64,000 bases of DNA from a bacterium. Lineage in GTDB: Bacteria > SAR324 > XYD2-FULL-50-16. The position numbers and the translations under genes are program-made. Below the pieces are notes generated by a model, which made no database searches, was not told the DNA's origin, and worked only from the letters and a program-made list of their open reading frames with translations. The stretch spans positions 62,001-126,000 of the forward strand of contig JAHJTV010000008.1 in the NCBI GenBank assembly GCA_018829445.1, given 5' to 3'. Below, piece after piece: positions 35,910-44,848 of the stretch; the first letter of the stretch is position 1, and the number at the start of each line of letters is the position of its first letter.

Positions 35910-36728
35910 ATGATTATCGATACCCATGCTCAATTAAATACTAGAGAAGCCATGCAAAATATTCCTGAGAGCTTGATGTCAGGCTACTCAGAAATGTTTT
36001 CCGAGATGAACCGAGTCGGACTGGGAGCCAGCCTTAAAGATATGGATGAATCCGGTGTTGAAAAATGCGTCATTGTAGCAATTGATGCTGAAACAACATT
36101 CAACTATAGAGTAACCAATGAATTGATTGCAAACGCGGTTGGACAATTTCCTGATCGATTGATCGGTTTTGCCAGTGTTGATCCACATAAGGGGCAAAAG
36201 GCTGCGGACGATTTAAAAGGTGCAATAGACACAATGGGATTGCGAGGATTAAAGATAGTGCCCAATCTCATTGAATTGTACGCCAATGATAAAATCCTCT
36301 ATCCGTTATACGAAATCGCCCAAAGCCGTGATGTGCCAGTATTGTTTCATACGGGTACTCTGTTTTACACAGGTGTACGCTTGAAATATGGCCAGCCAAT
36401 GCCGATTGATGACGTGGCTATTGATTTCCCCAAACTGAAGATTATTATGGCACACTTTGGTTTTCCCTGGTTTTACGAAACTATCGCAATTGCCCAGAGG
36501 AACCCAAACGTATATTTCAACATCGCCGGTTGGAAGCCAAAATATATTCCTAAGGAAGTTGTTCGCTATCTTGATGGCCCCCTGAGACACAAAGCGCTGT
36601 TTGGCAGTGACTATCCGCTGTTGACCCGCTCTGAGGTAATTAGAGAATTACATGACCTCAAGCTGAAAGATGAAACATTGGAGTGTTTGTTGACCAACAA
36701 TGCAAAGGCTGTACTGGGCTTAGTGTAA
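35910..36728 (+). CDS. Amidohydrolase_2-family hydrolase/decarboxylase
   Basis: The 272-residue TIM-barrel protein has the family layout: N-terminal IDTHAQL, His in LFHTGT, IMAHFGFPWFYE, and the C-terminal metal Asp in LFGSDYPL. The usual N-terminal HxH is HxQ here, so one zinc ligand is changed. Relatives hydrolyse lactones or decarboxylate ring acids. TGGAGAATAAT precedes the ATG. It ends the rightward operon and is followed by a hairpin. Confidence 0.87.
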   Translation: MIIDTHAQLNTREAMQNIPESLMSGYSEMFSEMNRVGLGASLKDMDESGVEKCVIVAIDAETTFNYRVTNELIANAVGQFPDRLIGFASVDPHKGQKAADDLKGAIDTMGLRGLKIVPNLIELYANDKILYPLYEIAQSRDVPVLFHTGTLFYTGVRLKYGQPMPIDDVAIDFPKLKIIMAHFGFPWFYETIAIAQRNPNVYFNIAGWKPKYIPKEVVRYLDGPLRHKALFGSDYPLLTRSEVIRELHDLKLKDETLECLLTNNAKAVLGLV

Positions 36729-36745
36729 GCGCCCTTTCCCTGATT

Positions 36746-36779
36746 GGAAAGAGAAAGATCTTCCAGGTCTTTTCTTTCC
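36746..36779 (+). terminator. Possible terminator after the rightward operon
   Basis: GGAAAGAGAAAGA and TCTTTTCTTTCC form an imperfect stem 17 bp after the amidohydrolase stop codon. No long T-run follows. The opposing MBL gene ends 70 bp away, so it could serve both. Confidence 0.4.
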
Positions 36780-36850
36780 CTGAAAAAGTAATTAACCAAT
36801 TCAGAATAGGGAGTGACTTTTCTGGGGCGATAAAACATAGATCCATTTCA

Positions 36851-37846
36851 CTAAAAGCGATAAGATTCTCCGGCTTTCAGCACTCGTGTTTCTGCCGTTA
36901 GTTTATTCTGCATCCGCTCCAATGACCAGTCACATGTATCATGGGCCGATAAAAACACTTGTTGGGGGGCAACCCCGTTGACGGCTTGAATTGTCCTGTC
37001 TAAATCATCTGTATTCAATCGCCGCCAAGGTGGATAGCCTGTTCCAATAATCATCTGAAACTGAATGCCAAGTCGATTTCCTCTCCCTTTTGTTATAGGA
37101 AAGTGAAGTCCTCCCCCGATGGCATAAACGGGTTCATCGGAAAGTCTGGAAACCATTTCCAGAATAACCTCAATCGTCGGGTGCCCACAACCAGTAAAGA
37201 TGACCAGACCTTTGTTTTTGATTCGGCCCACAATCGCCTGTTCCTCTGTCAACCCCATAAAAAAGAGACTGCGGGCTAGTGGGCCGGTTGTGGCAAGTCC
37301 ACCAGGCAGAAGCTTGGGTGATTTAACATGTTCCGCCTTGTATCCATTTGCTGTTGCCTTGTCCGGTAAAAAACACGGTATGTTTTCGTTAGATCCCAGT
37401 TTAATGGGAACACTAACAGATTTTGTTCGACTCGCCTTTATACCCCCCATATGATCAGGGTGAAGATGTGAAATCATCAAGCCATCCACCTTCTTAAAAT
37501 TATAACCAAAACGAGAAGCATTATGCGTAAATGCAGGTCGATCAGCGCCAAATCCAACATCATAAAGCAATGTACCCTGGTTAGACCGAAACAGATAGGA
37601 AACTCCCGCATCGCCGATGAATCCGTCTATACACTTTTCCTCCACCAGTACTGTCAATTCCAGAAAATCCAGTTCAGGTAGATTTAAAAGATCGGCACGG
37701 CTGAACCGTTCACGATTGAGCTGCTCAGCAATCATGCAGTTGGCTTTATACTTGCGGTTTTTTTTAACCAGCATCGGAACGATTAGCGGTGAAGCAAGGC
37801 CAAGAATAGGCCACCATAAAGGGCTGATTCGATAAGTCATAGACAA
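36851..37846 (-). CDS. MBL-fold hydrolase with N-terminal membrane anchor
   Basis: The 331-residue protein starts with a hydrophobic helix (PLWWPILGLASPLIVPML), then an MBL domain: LLYDVGFGADRPAF, SHLHPDHMGG, FTGCGHPTIEVIL and LSAHDTCD. The separated GCGHPT motif resembles the family of dihydropterin/aminobenzene-phosphate synthase-like MBL proteins. The substrate is unknown. It converges on the acyl-CoA synthetase operon. Confidence 0.83.
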   Translation of the reverse strand: MSMTYRISPLWWPILGLASPLIVPMLVKKNRKYKANCMIAEQLNRERFSRADLLNLPELDFLELTVLVEEKCIDGFIGDAGVSYLFRSNQGTLLYDVGFGADRPAFTHNASRFGYNFKKVDGLMISHLHPDHMGGIKASRTKSVSVPIKLGSNENIPCFLPDKATANGYKAEHVKSPKLLPGGLATTGPLARSLFFMGLTEEQAIVGRIKNKGLVIFTGCGHPTIEVILEMVSRLSDEPVYAIGGGLHFPITKGRGNRLGIQFQMIIGTGYPPWRRLNTDDLDRTIQAVNGVAPQQVFLSAHDTCDWSLERMQNKLTAETRVLKAGESYRF

Positions 37847-37934
37847 TTATCCTATTTTGAATGGTTTGAGTTCTCCAACAAGTATTGAAATTACCGAAAT
37901 AACTCCTGATATTGTGGTAAGATACGGTAATTAT

Positions 37935-38150
37935 TCATCCTAGAATTCTTAAATGCCGAATGAACGATTTCCAATTCAACCAAATATGAATAATACAGAT
38001 CACACAAAAAATACAAGCTCCTACAGCATGACCAGGAGAAAATTTCTCGGAAAACGGTGGGAAGAAGTTGAAAATACCGCTTATTACAGTAAATAGAAAG
38101 CTCAATCCCAAAACAATGCTTACCGGCTGTCTTACTGTATTCTTTTTCAT
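37935..38150 (-). CDS. Small membrane protein, DUF4405-like
   Basis: I start it at the ATG at 38150, where GGGGA lies 9 nt upstream. The 71-residue product has two hydrophobic helices and ends VICIIHIWLNWKSFIRHL, with a His-x3-Trp pattern seen in DUF4405/cytochrome-b-like small membrane proteins; a single His gives little support for haem. It follows the 220-residue membrane protein by 18 bp, so the two form an operon. Confidence 0.6.
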   Translation of the reverse strand: MKKNTVRQPVSIVLGLSFLFTVISGIFNFFPPFSEKFSPGHAVGACIFCVICIIHIWLNWKSFIRHLRILG

Positions 38151-38168
38151 AAAAATCATTCCCCAGTT

Positions 38169-38831
38169 TTAATTCCGTTTAAAAAGTTTAATTGAATACG
38201 GCAATAACCCAGCAGCCAAAAAAAATGAAGCAAAAAAGTTGATCAACTCAACTTCCGGATTGGCAAGCATCAACGAGCCAATAGTCAATAAAATTGCCTG
38301 CCATCTGGGAACATACTTCGTTTTAAACAGAACGATTCCGATCACAACGTAGCCCAGAGGTAAAAGGGGAAGTAGCCACAATACAATCATAAATGCTTCC
38401 TTTTTTAGTAATACATCCAGTGCGGGAACAATCTGATAGATCTGGGAGTTATTTAAAGTATCAAACGCACTGATGGTTAAGCATAAGGCACTTTTATTCC
38501 CGAGGAGCATTAATGCTCCGATAAATGCCATGCAAACCCCGATAAAACTTAAAACAGGAGATTTTAATCTGAGTACATTTTTGTAATGAATTGCCATAAT
38601 AATCAACATTGGGGCACAACAAAACTCCAGAAAGTGGGACAGGTGCAGCAGATTTTGTCCTCTGAAATGATCCAACCACTGTTTTCCGTTGGTTATGACT
38701 TCAATATGGAACAGATTCGGATGCATGAGTTGGGCAATTACAAATAACAAGGGGAATAGGAAAAATGATAATGCCGTCCCAACATTCTCCAAACGGTTGA
38801 TTTTTGAAACTAACATTTCTTTTTGTTTCAT
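38169..38831 (-). CDS. Integral membrane protein, unknown function
   Basis: The 220-residue protein has six hydrophobic helices with His residues near helix 2 (LLHLSHFLEF) and after it (AIHYKN). I do not recognise the family with confidence; it is loosely like DUF4386-type proteins. It is the first gene of a two-gene unit with the small DUF4405-like protein. Confidence 0.65.
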   Translation of the reverse strand: MKQKEMLVSKINRLENVGTALSFFLFPLLFVIAQLMHPNLFHIEVITNGKQWLDHFRGQNLLHLSHFLEFCCAPMLIIMAIHYKNVLRLKSPVLSFIGVCMAFIGALMLLGNKSALCLTISAFDTLNNSQIYQIVPALDVLLKKEAFMIVLWLLPLLPLGYVVIGIVLFKTKYVPRWQAILLTIGSLMLANPEVELINFFASFFLAAGLLPYSIKLFKRN

Positions 38832-38925
38832 GGTGTTCTCAGTGTAAAGTCTATGTAGGTTGATTGATAGACAATCAGGATACTAGTTGTATGGTTATAA
38901 ATCAGAATCTATCCACTTGGGTGGA

Positions 38926-39082
38926 TCATAAAAACCTCAATCTATATTTAGGATACCCATTTTCATCATCTCGGTATTTTGAAAGCCAACGTTCACTGGT
39001 TCTAATAACATCATTCTTTTGCTTTGAAAGGGAATTTTTCAACAATCATTTCTTCAACATTTTGCCAATGCTCAACGAACAT
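38926..39082 (-). pseudogene. Possible small frameshifted gene
   Basis: From ATG at 39082 (GAGG 5 nt upstream) the minus strand reads MFVEHWQNVEEMIVEKFPFK then stops. Shifting by one base near 39013 continues with SERWLSKYRDDENGYPKYRL to a stop at 38926. The two halves have consistent coding-like composition, which suggests a ~50-residue protein broken by one indel. I do not recognise it; it may also be chance. Confidence 0.3.
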
Positions 39083-39114
39083 GGTACCTCATCAGGTTTT
39101 AAGTGAAAACATAA

Positions 39115-39739
39115 TCAAATAATTCAATAATTTAGGCCATGTGCAATCTCTATCTGTTTTGAATTGAATCTTTACTTTGTCAGCTTTGTTACTGCCCTGA
39201 TCCTATTCTATCCCTATATTGAAACACTTTTAAGGATCATAAGAAGTTCGTTTTTACTAAATTATACTAAGTTTACCTATTCTGTATTTTTGAAATTACA
39301 TTAAATAGTATACCCCCTAAAATGTTACTCAGGAAAAGACTAACAATATTTATTTTCATTCAAATTACGCTGAAACTATTTAAAATATTGAATTTCAGGA
39401 GTAATATTGCTTAAAAAAACCGGATCACTTCGTGCAGTTGCTTTACATAATTTTGTATAGTAACTGCACATATGTCAAGCTCAATGTTACTCTTTCAATC
39501 ACAGAAAAAGCTTCTGGCACCTACCATATTAAAATCAGGTGTAGAGGAAATCCATTTATCTTAACGTTGTCCAGACAGGTTCTTAGCTTAATCAAAATCA
39601 CAGATTGTATTTAGTTGAATGGAAGAGGATATGTTGACCAAACCGGTTGGTGTTGTCGAATTTACTTCATATAATTATTATTTTATCGACATTTTCTTCG
39701 GTGAAGATGATAGACATTCTTTTTTGAACCTGGTTTTAT
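39115..39739. other. Intergenic region with one degenerate palindromic site
   Basis: No convincing ORF is present. At 39434-39480, GCAGTT...AACTGC and GCTTTACATA...TATGTCAAGC are inverted repeats around TTTTGTATAG, resembling the big operators at 32378 and 32558 in degraded form. The rest is AT-rich without visible structure. Confidence 0.4.
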
Positions 39740-41299
39740 TCAACATCCAGGGGAATTGGATTGACCATACTCGATTCCAAGCTTTTTCAGCTTATTTCGC
39801 AAGGTGCTTGGGTTCAAGCCTGTCAATTCAGCCGCACCTTTAATGCCGTTGATTCGTCCGTCTGTGCATTTAAGAACTTTGAGAAAATAATCCCTAATCA
39901 GTATCTTGAATTCAGGCAACTTCATGTTTTCGATCATTGTTGTGGTTTCGCTTTTGGATCGATTGTAGGTCAAAATATCATCAAAGCGAAGCGGCCCATC
40001 GTCACCAAGAATCAGCGCTCTTTCCAGGACATTTTCCAGTTCGCGTACATTTCCCGGCCAATTATAGTTTACCAGGATTTCAATTGCGTTTTCAGCCAGA
40101 GCAGGAATTTTGGACAACTTCAGTTGCTTGGACTTTTTTTCCAAAAAGTAATCAACCAGAGCGGGGATATCCATTCTTCTTTCCCGTAGGGGCGGAACAA
40201 AAATTGGGAATACGTTGAGACGAAACCAGAGATCATCCCGAAATAACCCGGATTTTACCATCCTTTCCAGGTTACGATTAGTAGCGGCGATCACCCGGAT
40301 ATCAACCGGAATAGTTTCCGATCCACCGACCCGTTCAATCTCCCTGTTCTGTAATACCCTCAACAACCTGACTTGAGCTTCCGGTGGTAATTCACCGATC
40401 TCATCTAAAAAAATGGTTCCCTGGTTAGCTCTTTCAAACCTGCCTCTTTTCTGAGTCAAGGCTCCGGTGAACGCTCCTTTTTCATGCCCGAATAGTTCAC
40501 TATCCAACAGGCTGTTTGGAATGGCTCCACAGTTGACCGTAATTAAGGGGCCATCTCTTCGTGAGGATGAATAATGAATCGCATTGGCAATAATATCCTT
40601 GCCGACTCCTGTTTCGCCCAGTATCAATACCGGGCTTTCATGCCTGGCTACATTTCTAACCATATCCATCACCGGCTTTAAGCCAAAGTCTTCACCAATA
40701 ATGCGATTCCCCGATATACGCAACATCTCCTGATGCAGGTAACGATTATCATCGGCTAGAAGATCTTTTAATTTGACCATTTCCATGTGCTTCCGCGCAT
40801 TGGACAAACTGATGGCAAACGGGTCTTTGAGCAGACTGAAAAGGTGTGCATGGTGATCGGTATAGCGATCATTACCATTGGCCTGCAATGCCAGGGTTCC
40901 GAACAGCGTATTCTTGATACTTAGAAAGAGGATTATCAGTGATGATGCCTGTCCTCCGAAATAATCAACCATAACACTCAGTACCGGATCATTTTCAGGA
41001 TGATTATTAATCATAACCGCTGGGAACGTGGAATCGATAAAACTTTTAGAAATGGATTCGACCACCTGCCTTCCTTCAACAGATAAAGGAATCAGCGCGT
41101 CAAGTTTTTCCGCGCCTTCTTTTGTGGCTTTTGCCATGACCCTGAGCGAACTCAGGTTCTTTTCAAAATATTGGAGGTATAAACCATCGGCAGGAAAATG
41201 GTCTTTAACAAACTGGAGACAATCAAACATCGCCATCTCAATGTTCAGGTTGTCGCAAATTCTCAGAGTTGCCTCTTTAAAAAACGTGTTTTCGTTCAC
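39740..41299 (-). CDS. GAF / AAA+ / Fis sigma-54-dependent activator
   Basis: The 519-residue protein has an N-terminal GAF-type sensor (about 20-165), an AAA+ domain (Walker A GETGVGKD, intact GAFTGA loop, DEIGELPPE) and a Fis-type helix-turn-helix ([23 protein letters not shown]). It lacks a receiver, so it senses a small molecule directly, in the manner of FhlA/NorR-type activators. It is divergent from the operon starting at 41565; the region between carries a candidate sigma-54 promoter and repeated sites, so it probably activates that operon. Confidence 0.92.
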   Translation of the reverse strand: MNENTFFKEATLRICDNLNIEMAMFDCLQFVKDHFPADGLYLQYFEKNLSSLRVMAKATKEGAEKLDALIPLSVEGRQVVESISKSFIDSTFPAVMINNHPENDPVLSVMVDYFGGQASSLIILFLSIKNTLFGTLALQANGNDRYTDHHAHLFSLLKDPFAISLSNARKHMEMVKLKDLLADDNRYLHQEMLRISGNRIIGEDFGLKPVMDMVRNVARHESPVLILGETGVGKDIIANAIHYSSSRRDGPLITVNCGAIPNSLLDSELFGHEKGAFTGALTQKRGRFERANQGTIFLDEIGELPPEAQVRLLRVLQNREIERVGGSETIPVDIRVIAATNRNLERMVKSGLFRDDLWFRLNVFPIFVPPLRERRMDIPALVDYFLEKKSKQLKLSKIPALAENAIEILVNYNWPGNVRELENVLERALILGDDGPLRFDDILTYNRSKSETTTMIENMKLPEFKILIRDYFLKVLKCTDGRINGIKGAAELTGLNPSTLRNKLKKLGIEYGQSNSPGC

Positions 41300-41367
41300 A
41301 ATAAATAGCTCCTGTTACATGTAAATCTTTGCCATGGATAATGATGATCAAATACTCACTTATTGAG

Positions 41368-41496
41368 TTACCTTATTTGATAAATATAAAGGTGAATTAT
41401 CTTATTCGACAACAAGAAAGTTTAAAACTTATCTTATTAGATAATGCAAATCCAATATGAAAACTATGCTATTGTATTATTTACCTTATTTAATAT
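41368..41496. promoter_or_regulatory. Four related enhancer-like sites for the sigma-54 activator
   Basis: TTACCTTATTTGATAA (41368-41383), TTATCTTATTCGACAA (41397-41412), TTATCTTATTAGATAA (41429-41444, perfect 6-4-6 palindrome) and TTACCTTATTTAATAT (41481-41496) are variants of one site. Start-to-start distances are 29, 32 and 52 bp, close to three, three and five helical turns. They lie between the activator gene and the sigma-54-like promoter at 41496. Confidence 0.65.
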
Positions 41497-41511
41497 GGCA
41501 TAGATAAAGCA
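41496..41511 (+). promoter_or_regulatory. Candidate sigma-54 (-24/-12) promoter
   Basis: TGGCATAGATAAAGCA has the invariant GG (41497-41498) and GC (41509-41510) separated by exactly 10 bp, and matches TGGCA at -24. The -12 half lacks TT before GC, so it is imperfect. The predicted start is about 40 bp before the gene at 41565. Confidence 0.5.
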
Positions 41512-41564
41512 AACACTCTCCAAGTGACCATTTTGAATTATCCCGCAAGAAGCATGGAGAATAG

Positions 41565-41849
41565 ATGATTTGGCTTGAGATAATCAGTTGCCGTTCTGTT
41601 GATTCTAAAAAACGAAAGGCAGCAAAGAAGATATTGGAAGATCTGAGGGAAAAACGGGTTTTAACCGCAAAAACTGAAGTTACTCTCTGTCACCACGCGG
41701 TCTTAAACTCCGATCTTGCTTTAATAATCAACCACAATGATGCATGCATTGAATCAAGGGGGAGTGAGGTGGGCAAATTAGTAGCAACAATATTAGAGGA
41801 ATATGGTCTGGTAAGCCATTCTGTCTGGATAGAGGAATCTTTGGTATAA
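41565..41849 (+). CDS. Small conserved-looking protein of unknown function
   Basis: The 94-residue soluble protein begins MIWLEIISCRSVD, followed by a basic helix and a beta-alpha pattern (ALIINHNDACIESRGSEVGK), like small ferredoxin-fold proteins. I do not recognise the family. GGAG precedes the ATG. It is the first gene of the sigma-54-linked operon, 16 bp before a flavodoxin-like gene. Confidence 0.7.
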   Translation: MIWLEIISCRSVDSKKRKAAKKILEDLREKRVLTAKTEVTLCHHAVLNSDLALIINHNDACIESRGSEVGKLVATILEEYGLVSHSVWIEESLV

Positions 41850-41865
41850 TCAATTCGGAGAAATC

Positions 41866-43305
41866 ATGAAAATCGTCATTTTAAATGGAAGCCCAAAAGG
41901 CGAGCTCAGTATCACTCTTCAGTATGTTCACTATCTGGAAATACAATTTCCACAGCATCAATTTCAAGTGTTTCATGTGGCTGAAAGAATAAAAGTTCTA
42001 GAAAAAAACAAAACTGAATTTAATACAGTAGTTGAAGCTGTTCGGAATAGTGACGCAGTTTTGTGGTCATTTGGTTTGTGGGTTTTGCTGGTTTCAGCGC
42101 AATATATACGGTTTATTGAGTTAATTTACGAAAGAGGGGTTGACGATATCTTCGCTGGCAAGTACTCGGCAGCCCTTTCAACTTCAATCAACTACTTCGA
42201 TCATACGGCCCATAATTATATGCGGGCAGTCTGTGAGGATCTAAAAATGAGATTTGTGGATGGGATTTCATTTGACATGATGGATTTAACCAAAGAAAAC
42301 AAACGCCTGAATTTGATTACCTTTTTCCAAACTCTAATCAATAGTATTGAAAGGGGTAGCAGGACTTCAACACTATTTGAACGACCTTCCGAAAATCAGT
42401 TCACCTATCAACCCGCGTCTTCTGATCCAACGGTTGATCAACGAGGCAAAAAAATTTTGTTGCTTACTGACGAATCTGATAAGGATGCCAACCTGGCGAA
42501 GATGACAAGCCGGTTTAGCGAATTGTTTTTACAGGATATCAATATCATCGATCTCAGTGATATTGATATCCGGGGAGCCTGTCTGGGCTGCATGAAGTGT
42601 GGCTATAATTATCAGTGTCAATATAAAGACGGGTTTTCCAATTTTTATAATGATACGGTCAGAAACGCGGATATCATTGTGATCGCTGGCCAGATCAAGA
42701 ATCGGTTTCTCTCGTCAAAATGGAAAACCTTTTTTGATCGTGCCTTTTTCTGGAACCATACGCCATCCCTGGAAAACAAACAGATCGCCTATCTCGTTTC
42801 AGGATCGATACGGCAAAACCAGAATCTTGTCCAGTTTTTTGAGGCTTCTGTTACAGCCCGTCAAAATGCCAATCTTGTGGATATTATCAGCGACGAATCC
42901 GGTGATTCAGGCATTATCGACGATCAATTGGCAAATCTTGCGCAACGATTGGTTTTTTTCTCACAGGTAGGTCACATAAAACCTCAGAATTTCCTGGCGA
43001 TTGGTGGTCATAAAATATTCAGAGACAATGTCTGGGGTAGGTTGCGGGGGATCTGGCAGGCGGATCATCGGTTCTATAAACGATCAGGGTATTATGATTT
43101 TCCACAAAAATACTGGTTAAAACGGATACAATCCGCGATCTTAATTACTTTAACTGCCATCCCCGGTTTCCGGAAAAAATTCTATAATAACCTGAAGAAA
43201 TTTCCTGCCATGCGATTTGGGAAACTCATCGAAAAACTGGGAATTGAATCCCACCTGCGGCCGATCCCTGAAAATGGAAAATATAGCAAACATCTTAAAA
43301 ATTGA
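41866..43305 (+). CDS. Tandem flavodoxin-like NAD(P)H-dependent oxidoreductase
   Basis: The 479-residue protein contains two flavodoxin-like folds. The first starts KIVILNGSPKGELS (FMN phosphate loop). The second starts near residue 193 (KKILLLTDESDKDANLAKM) and has GACLGCMKCGYNYQCQYKDGF, the CxxC-x-x type loop seen in iron-sulfur flavoproteins and NADPH-dependent FMN reductases. The C-terminal ~120 residues are basic and partly hydrophobic (ILITLTAIPGF), suggesting membrane contact. The second GSPK-type loop is degenerate, so perhaps only one domain binds FMN. Confidence 0.82.
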   Translation: MKIVILNGSPKGELSITLQYVHYLEIQFPQHQFQVFHVAERIKVLEKNKTEFNTVVEAVRNSDAVLWSFGLWVLLVSAQYIRFIELIYERGVDDIFAGKYSAALSTSINYFDHTAHNYMRAVCEDLKMRFVDGISFDMMDLTKENKRLNLITFFQTLINSIERGSRTSTLFERPSENQFTYQPASSDPTVDQRGKKILLLTDESDKDANLAKMTSRFSELFLQDINIIDLSDIDIRGACLGCMKCGYNYQCQYKDGFSNFYNDTVRNADIIVIAGQIKNRFLSSKWKTFFDRAFFWNHTPSLENKQIAYLVSGSIRQNQNLVQFFEASVTARQNANLVDIISDESGDSGIIDDQLANLAQRLVFFSQVGHIKPQNFLAIGGHKIFRDNVWGRLRGIWQADHRFYKRSGYYDFPQKYWLKRIQSAILITLTAIPGFRKKFYNNLKKFPAMRFGKLIEKLGIESHLRPIPENGKYSKHLKN

Positions 43306-43321
43306 AGATAAAGGAGCCAAT

Positions 43322-43771
43322 ATGGCGATTCTGTTTCGTAAAATACTGCTGAGTCTTACTTTTTGTTGGATCTCTGTCCTGACGGTGACCGCAGCCAATA
43401 AAACCTATACGGTAGAGGGTCAGATTAAATTTCAGGAATTGGGAGATATTTATATTTATCTCGTAGACAAGAAGCAGTTTCAAAGTCCTTTAACAGGGAT
43501 ACAGCTTATCAAGATCAGCAAGCAGGAGATTTCCACTAAAAAAGGAGTTAAAAATTTTAAATTCGAAGATGTTAAAACCGGTACATACGGTATCCGCTGT
43601 TTTATGGACTTAAATGGAAACGGGAAGTTGGATAGGGGCTTGTTCGGTCCTTCAGAGCCATGGGATATGTCATGGATCAGCAAACGAACTTTGAAATGGC
43701 CCCAGTTCAGCAACATCTCCTTTGAAGTCAACTCAGAAATCAATAACCTTGTGCTAACCCTATCCAATTGA
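43322..43771 (+). CDS. DUF2141 exported protein
   Basis: I chose the ATG at 43322 because it has AAGGAGCC upstream and starts a signal peptide (LLSLTFCWISVLTVTAANK). The 149-residue product contains the DUF2141 core GTYGIRCFMDLNGNGKLDRG and GPSEPW, a beta-sandwich with a calcium-like DxNxNGxxD loop. It would act in the periplasm. It lies in the operon with the flavodoxin-like and methyltransferase genes. Confidence 0.83.
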   Translation: MAILFRKILLSLTFCWISVLTVTAANKTYTVEGQIKFQELGDIYIYLVDKKQFQSPLTGIQLIKISKQEISTKKGVKNFKFEDVKTGTYGIRCFMDLNGNGKLDRGLFGPSEPWDMSWISKRTLKWPQFSNISFEVNSEINNLVLTLSN

Positions 43772-43847
43772 TTTCAGCTTATTTTTAAAATTACATCGGA
43801 CTGAATCAAGATGAATAGGAACAAAGGACCCCAAACAGAGAGATCAA

Positions 43848-44414
43848 ATGTCAATTAATGAATATATCAAAATTGGTTGGACAAATGGCTGGTGGTTCAC
43901 ATTAGTGTTTGGTCTGGTGAACAGTTACTTTTTTATCAAGTATCCTCGGGATTTCTCCAGACGGATCTTAAAATTCCCCGGTTTTGAGTCAGTGAAAGAC
44001 AAGGCGATCTCTTTTGCCAGTGTTGTGTTATTCACCCGGGGTATGATGGTTTATACCATTTTTGTAAAAATCAACATGGATTCTATTGCAGCCATGATTG
44101 GTATATCGCTTTTTTTATTAGCTCTTGTTTTCTATACCTCGGCACTCAAGTCCTTTGCCAACACGTCCATAAACCTGCCGGTAACTTCGGGCATTTATCG
44201 ATACTCTCGTCATCCCATGCAGGTTTTTTCGCTAATTATGTGGATAGGGGTTGGAATCGCAACAGGTTCCTGGATTATCCTGGCCGTCTGTTTCTGTCAG
44301 CCATTCCTTGCATATCGCTTTATGGCTTCACAAGAACAGTTTTGCCTGGAAAAATATGGTCAGACTTATCAGGCGTACATGCAAAAAACACCTCGCTACC
44401 TTGGATTTATTTAA
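43848..44414 (+). CDS. Isoprenylcysteine-methyltransferase-like membrane protein (ICMT/PEMT)
   Basis: The 188-residue protein has about five helices and the C-terminal signature GIYRYSRHPMQVF followed by QEQFCLEKYGQTYQAYMQKTPRYL, diagnostic of the phospholipid/isoprenylcysteine methyltransferase superfamily. It would use S-adenosylmethionine on a membrane-embedded substrate. It is the last gene of the operon from 41565. Its end overlaps by 8 bp with a convergent small ORF. Confidence 0.82.
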   Translation: MSINEYIKIGWTNGWWFTLVFGLVNSYFFIKYPRDFSRRILKFPGFESVKDKAISFASVVLFTRGMMVYTIFVKINMDSIAAMIGISLFLLALVFYTSALKSFANTSINLPVTSGIYRYSRHPMQVFSLIMWIGVGIATGSWIILAVCFCQPFLAYRFMASQEQFCLEKYGQTYQAYMQKTPRYLGFI

Positions 44415-44574
44415 AATCCTGAAACACCTTTTCGACAGTGTCGGAGTATCCATAATGAGCCGTAAAAACATGAGTCACTAATTTAAGATCAGCCAACTTT
44501 TTTAAAGATTCTCTCTGAACCTCATTGTCCATATGAAACAGATCATTTTGAGTTGTTCTCACAGATTTATTCAT
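44407..44574 (-). pseudogene. Orphan C-terminal fragment of an MBL-fold hydrolase
   Basis: A 55-codon ORF on the minus strand reads LKKLADLKLVTHVFTAHYGY then SDTVEKVFQDFK, which resembles the C-terminus of glyoxalase-II-like MBL proteins (the final metal His region). No N-terminal MBL motif (HxHxDH) occurs upstream before the next gene. It may be the remnant of a deleted gene or a short expressed protein; GAGAG lies upstream of the ATG. Confidence 0.45.
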
Positions 44575-44848
44575 CACTTTTCTCTCTTTTTTTTCACTAC
44601 CACCTTATTCTCCCAGTCTGCATTTTCGGAGGGGTAGATAATAAGACATCGAGATGAAATAATAAAAATTCGATGTCTCGAAGTCAATCCGGTTTTTTAC
44701 AATTCCCTGAAATCCAGATTTGATGGTGAAAAAAGATAACTTGGTTAGAATTCACTCTTGGTATCTTGATATTTTTCTCGCTTTAGACCTAATAAAACAT
44801 CCTTAATAGGAGACCTGGAGAGGGTTATTTTTCCACACCATCGAAGAG

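Noticed and set aside
38864..39106. 80-codon plus-strand ORF in the gap 38832-39739
   Set aside because: Composition is not coding-like; the opposite strand gives a better, though frameshifted, candidate.
39432..39843. Two short plus-strand ORFs (60 and 74 codons)
   Set aside because: No ribosome site or recognisable motif; the second runs into the sigma-54 activator gene antisense.
41353..41496. Repeated TTATCTTATT units as a CRISPR or plasmid iteron array
   Set aside because: The units are too short and unevenly spaced for CRISPR, there are no cas or rep genes, and position before a sigma-54 promoter fits regulatory sites.
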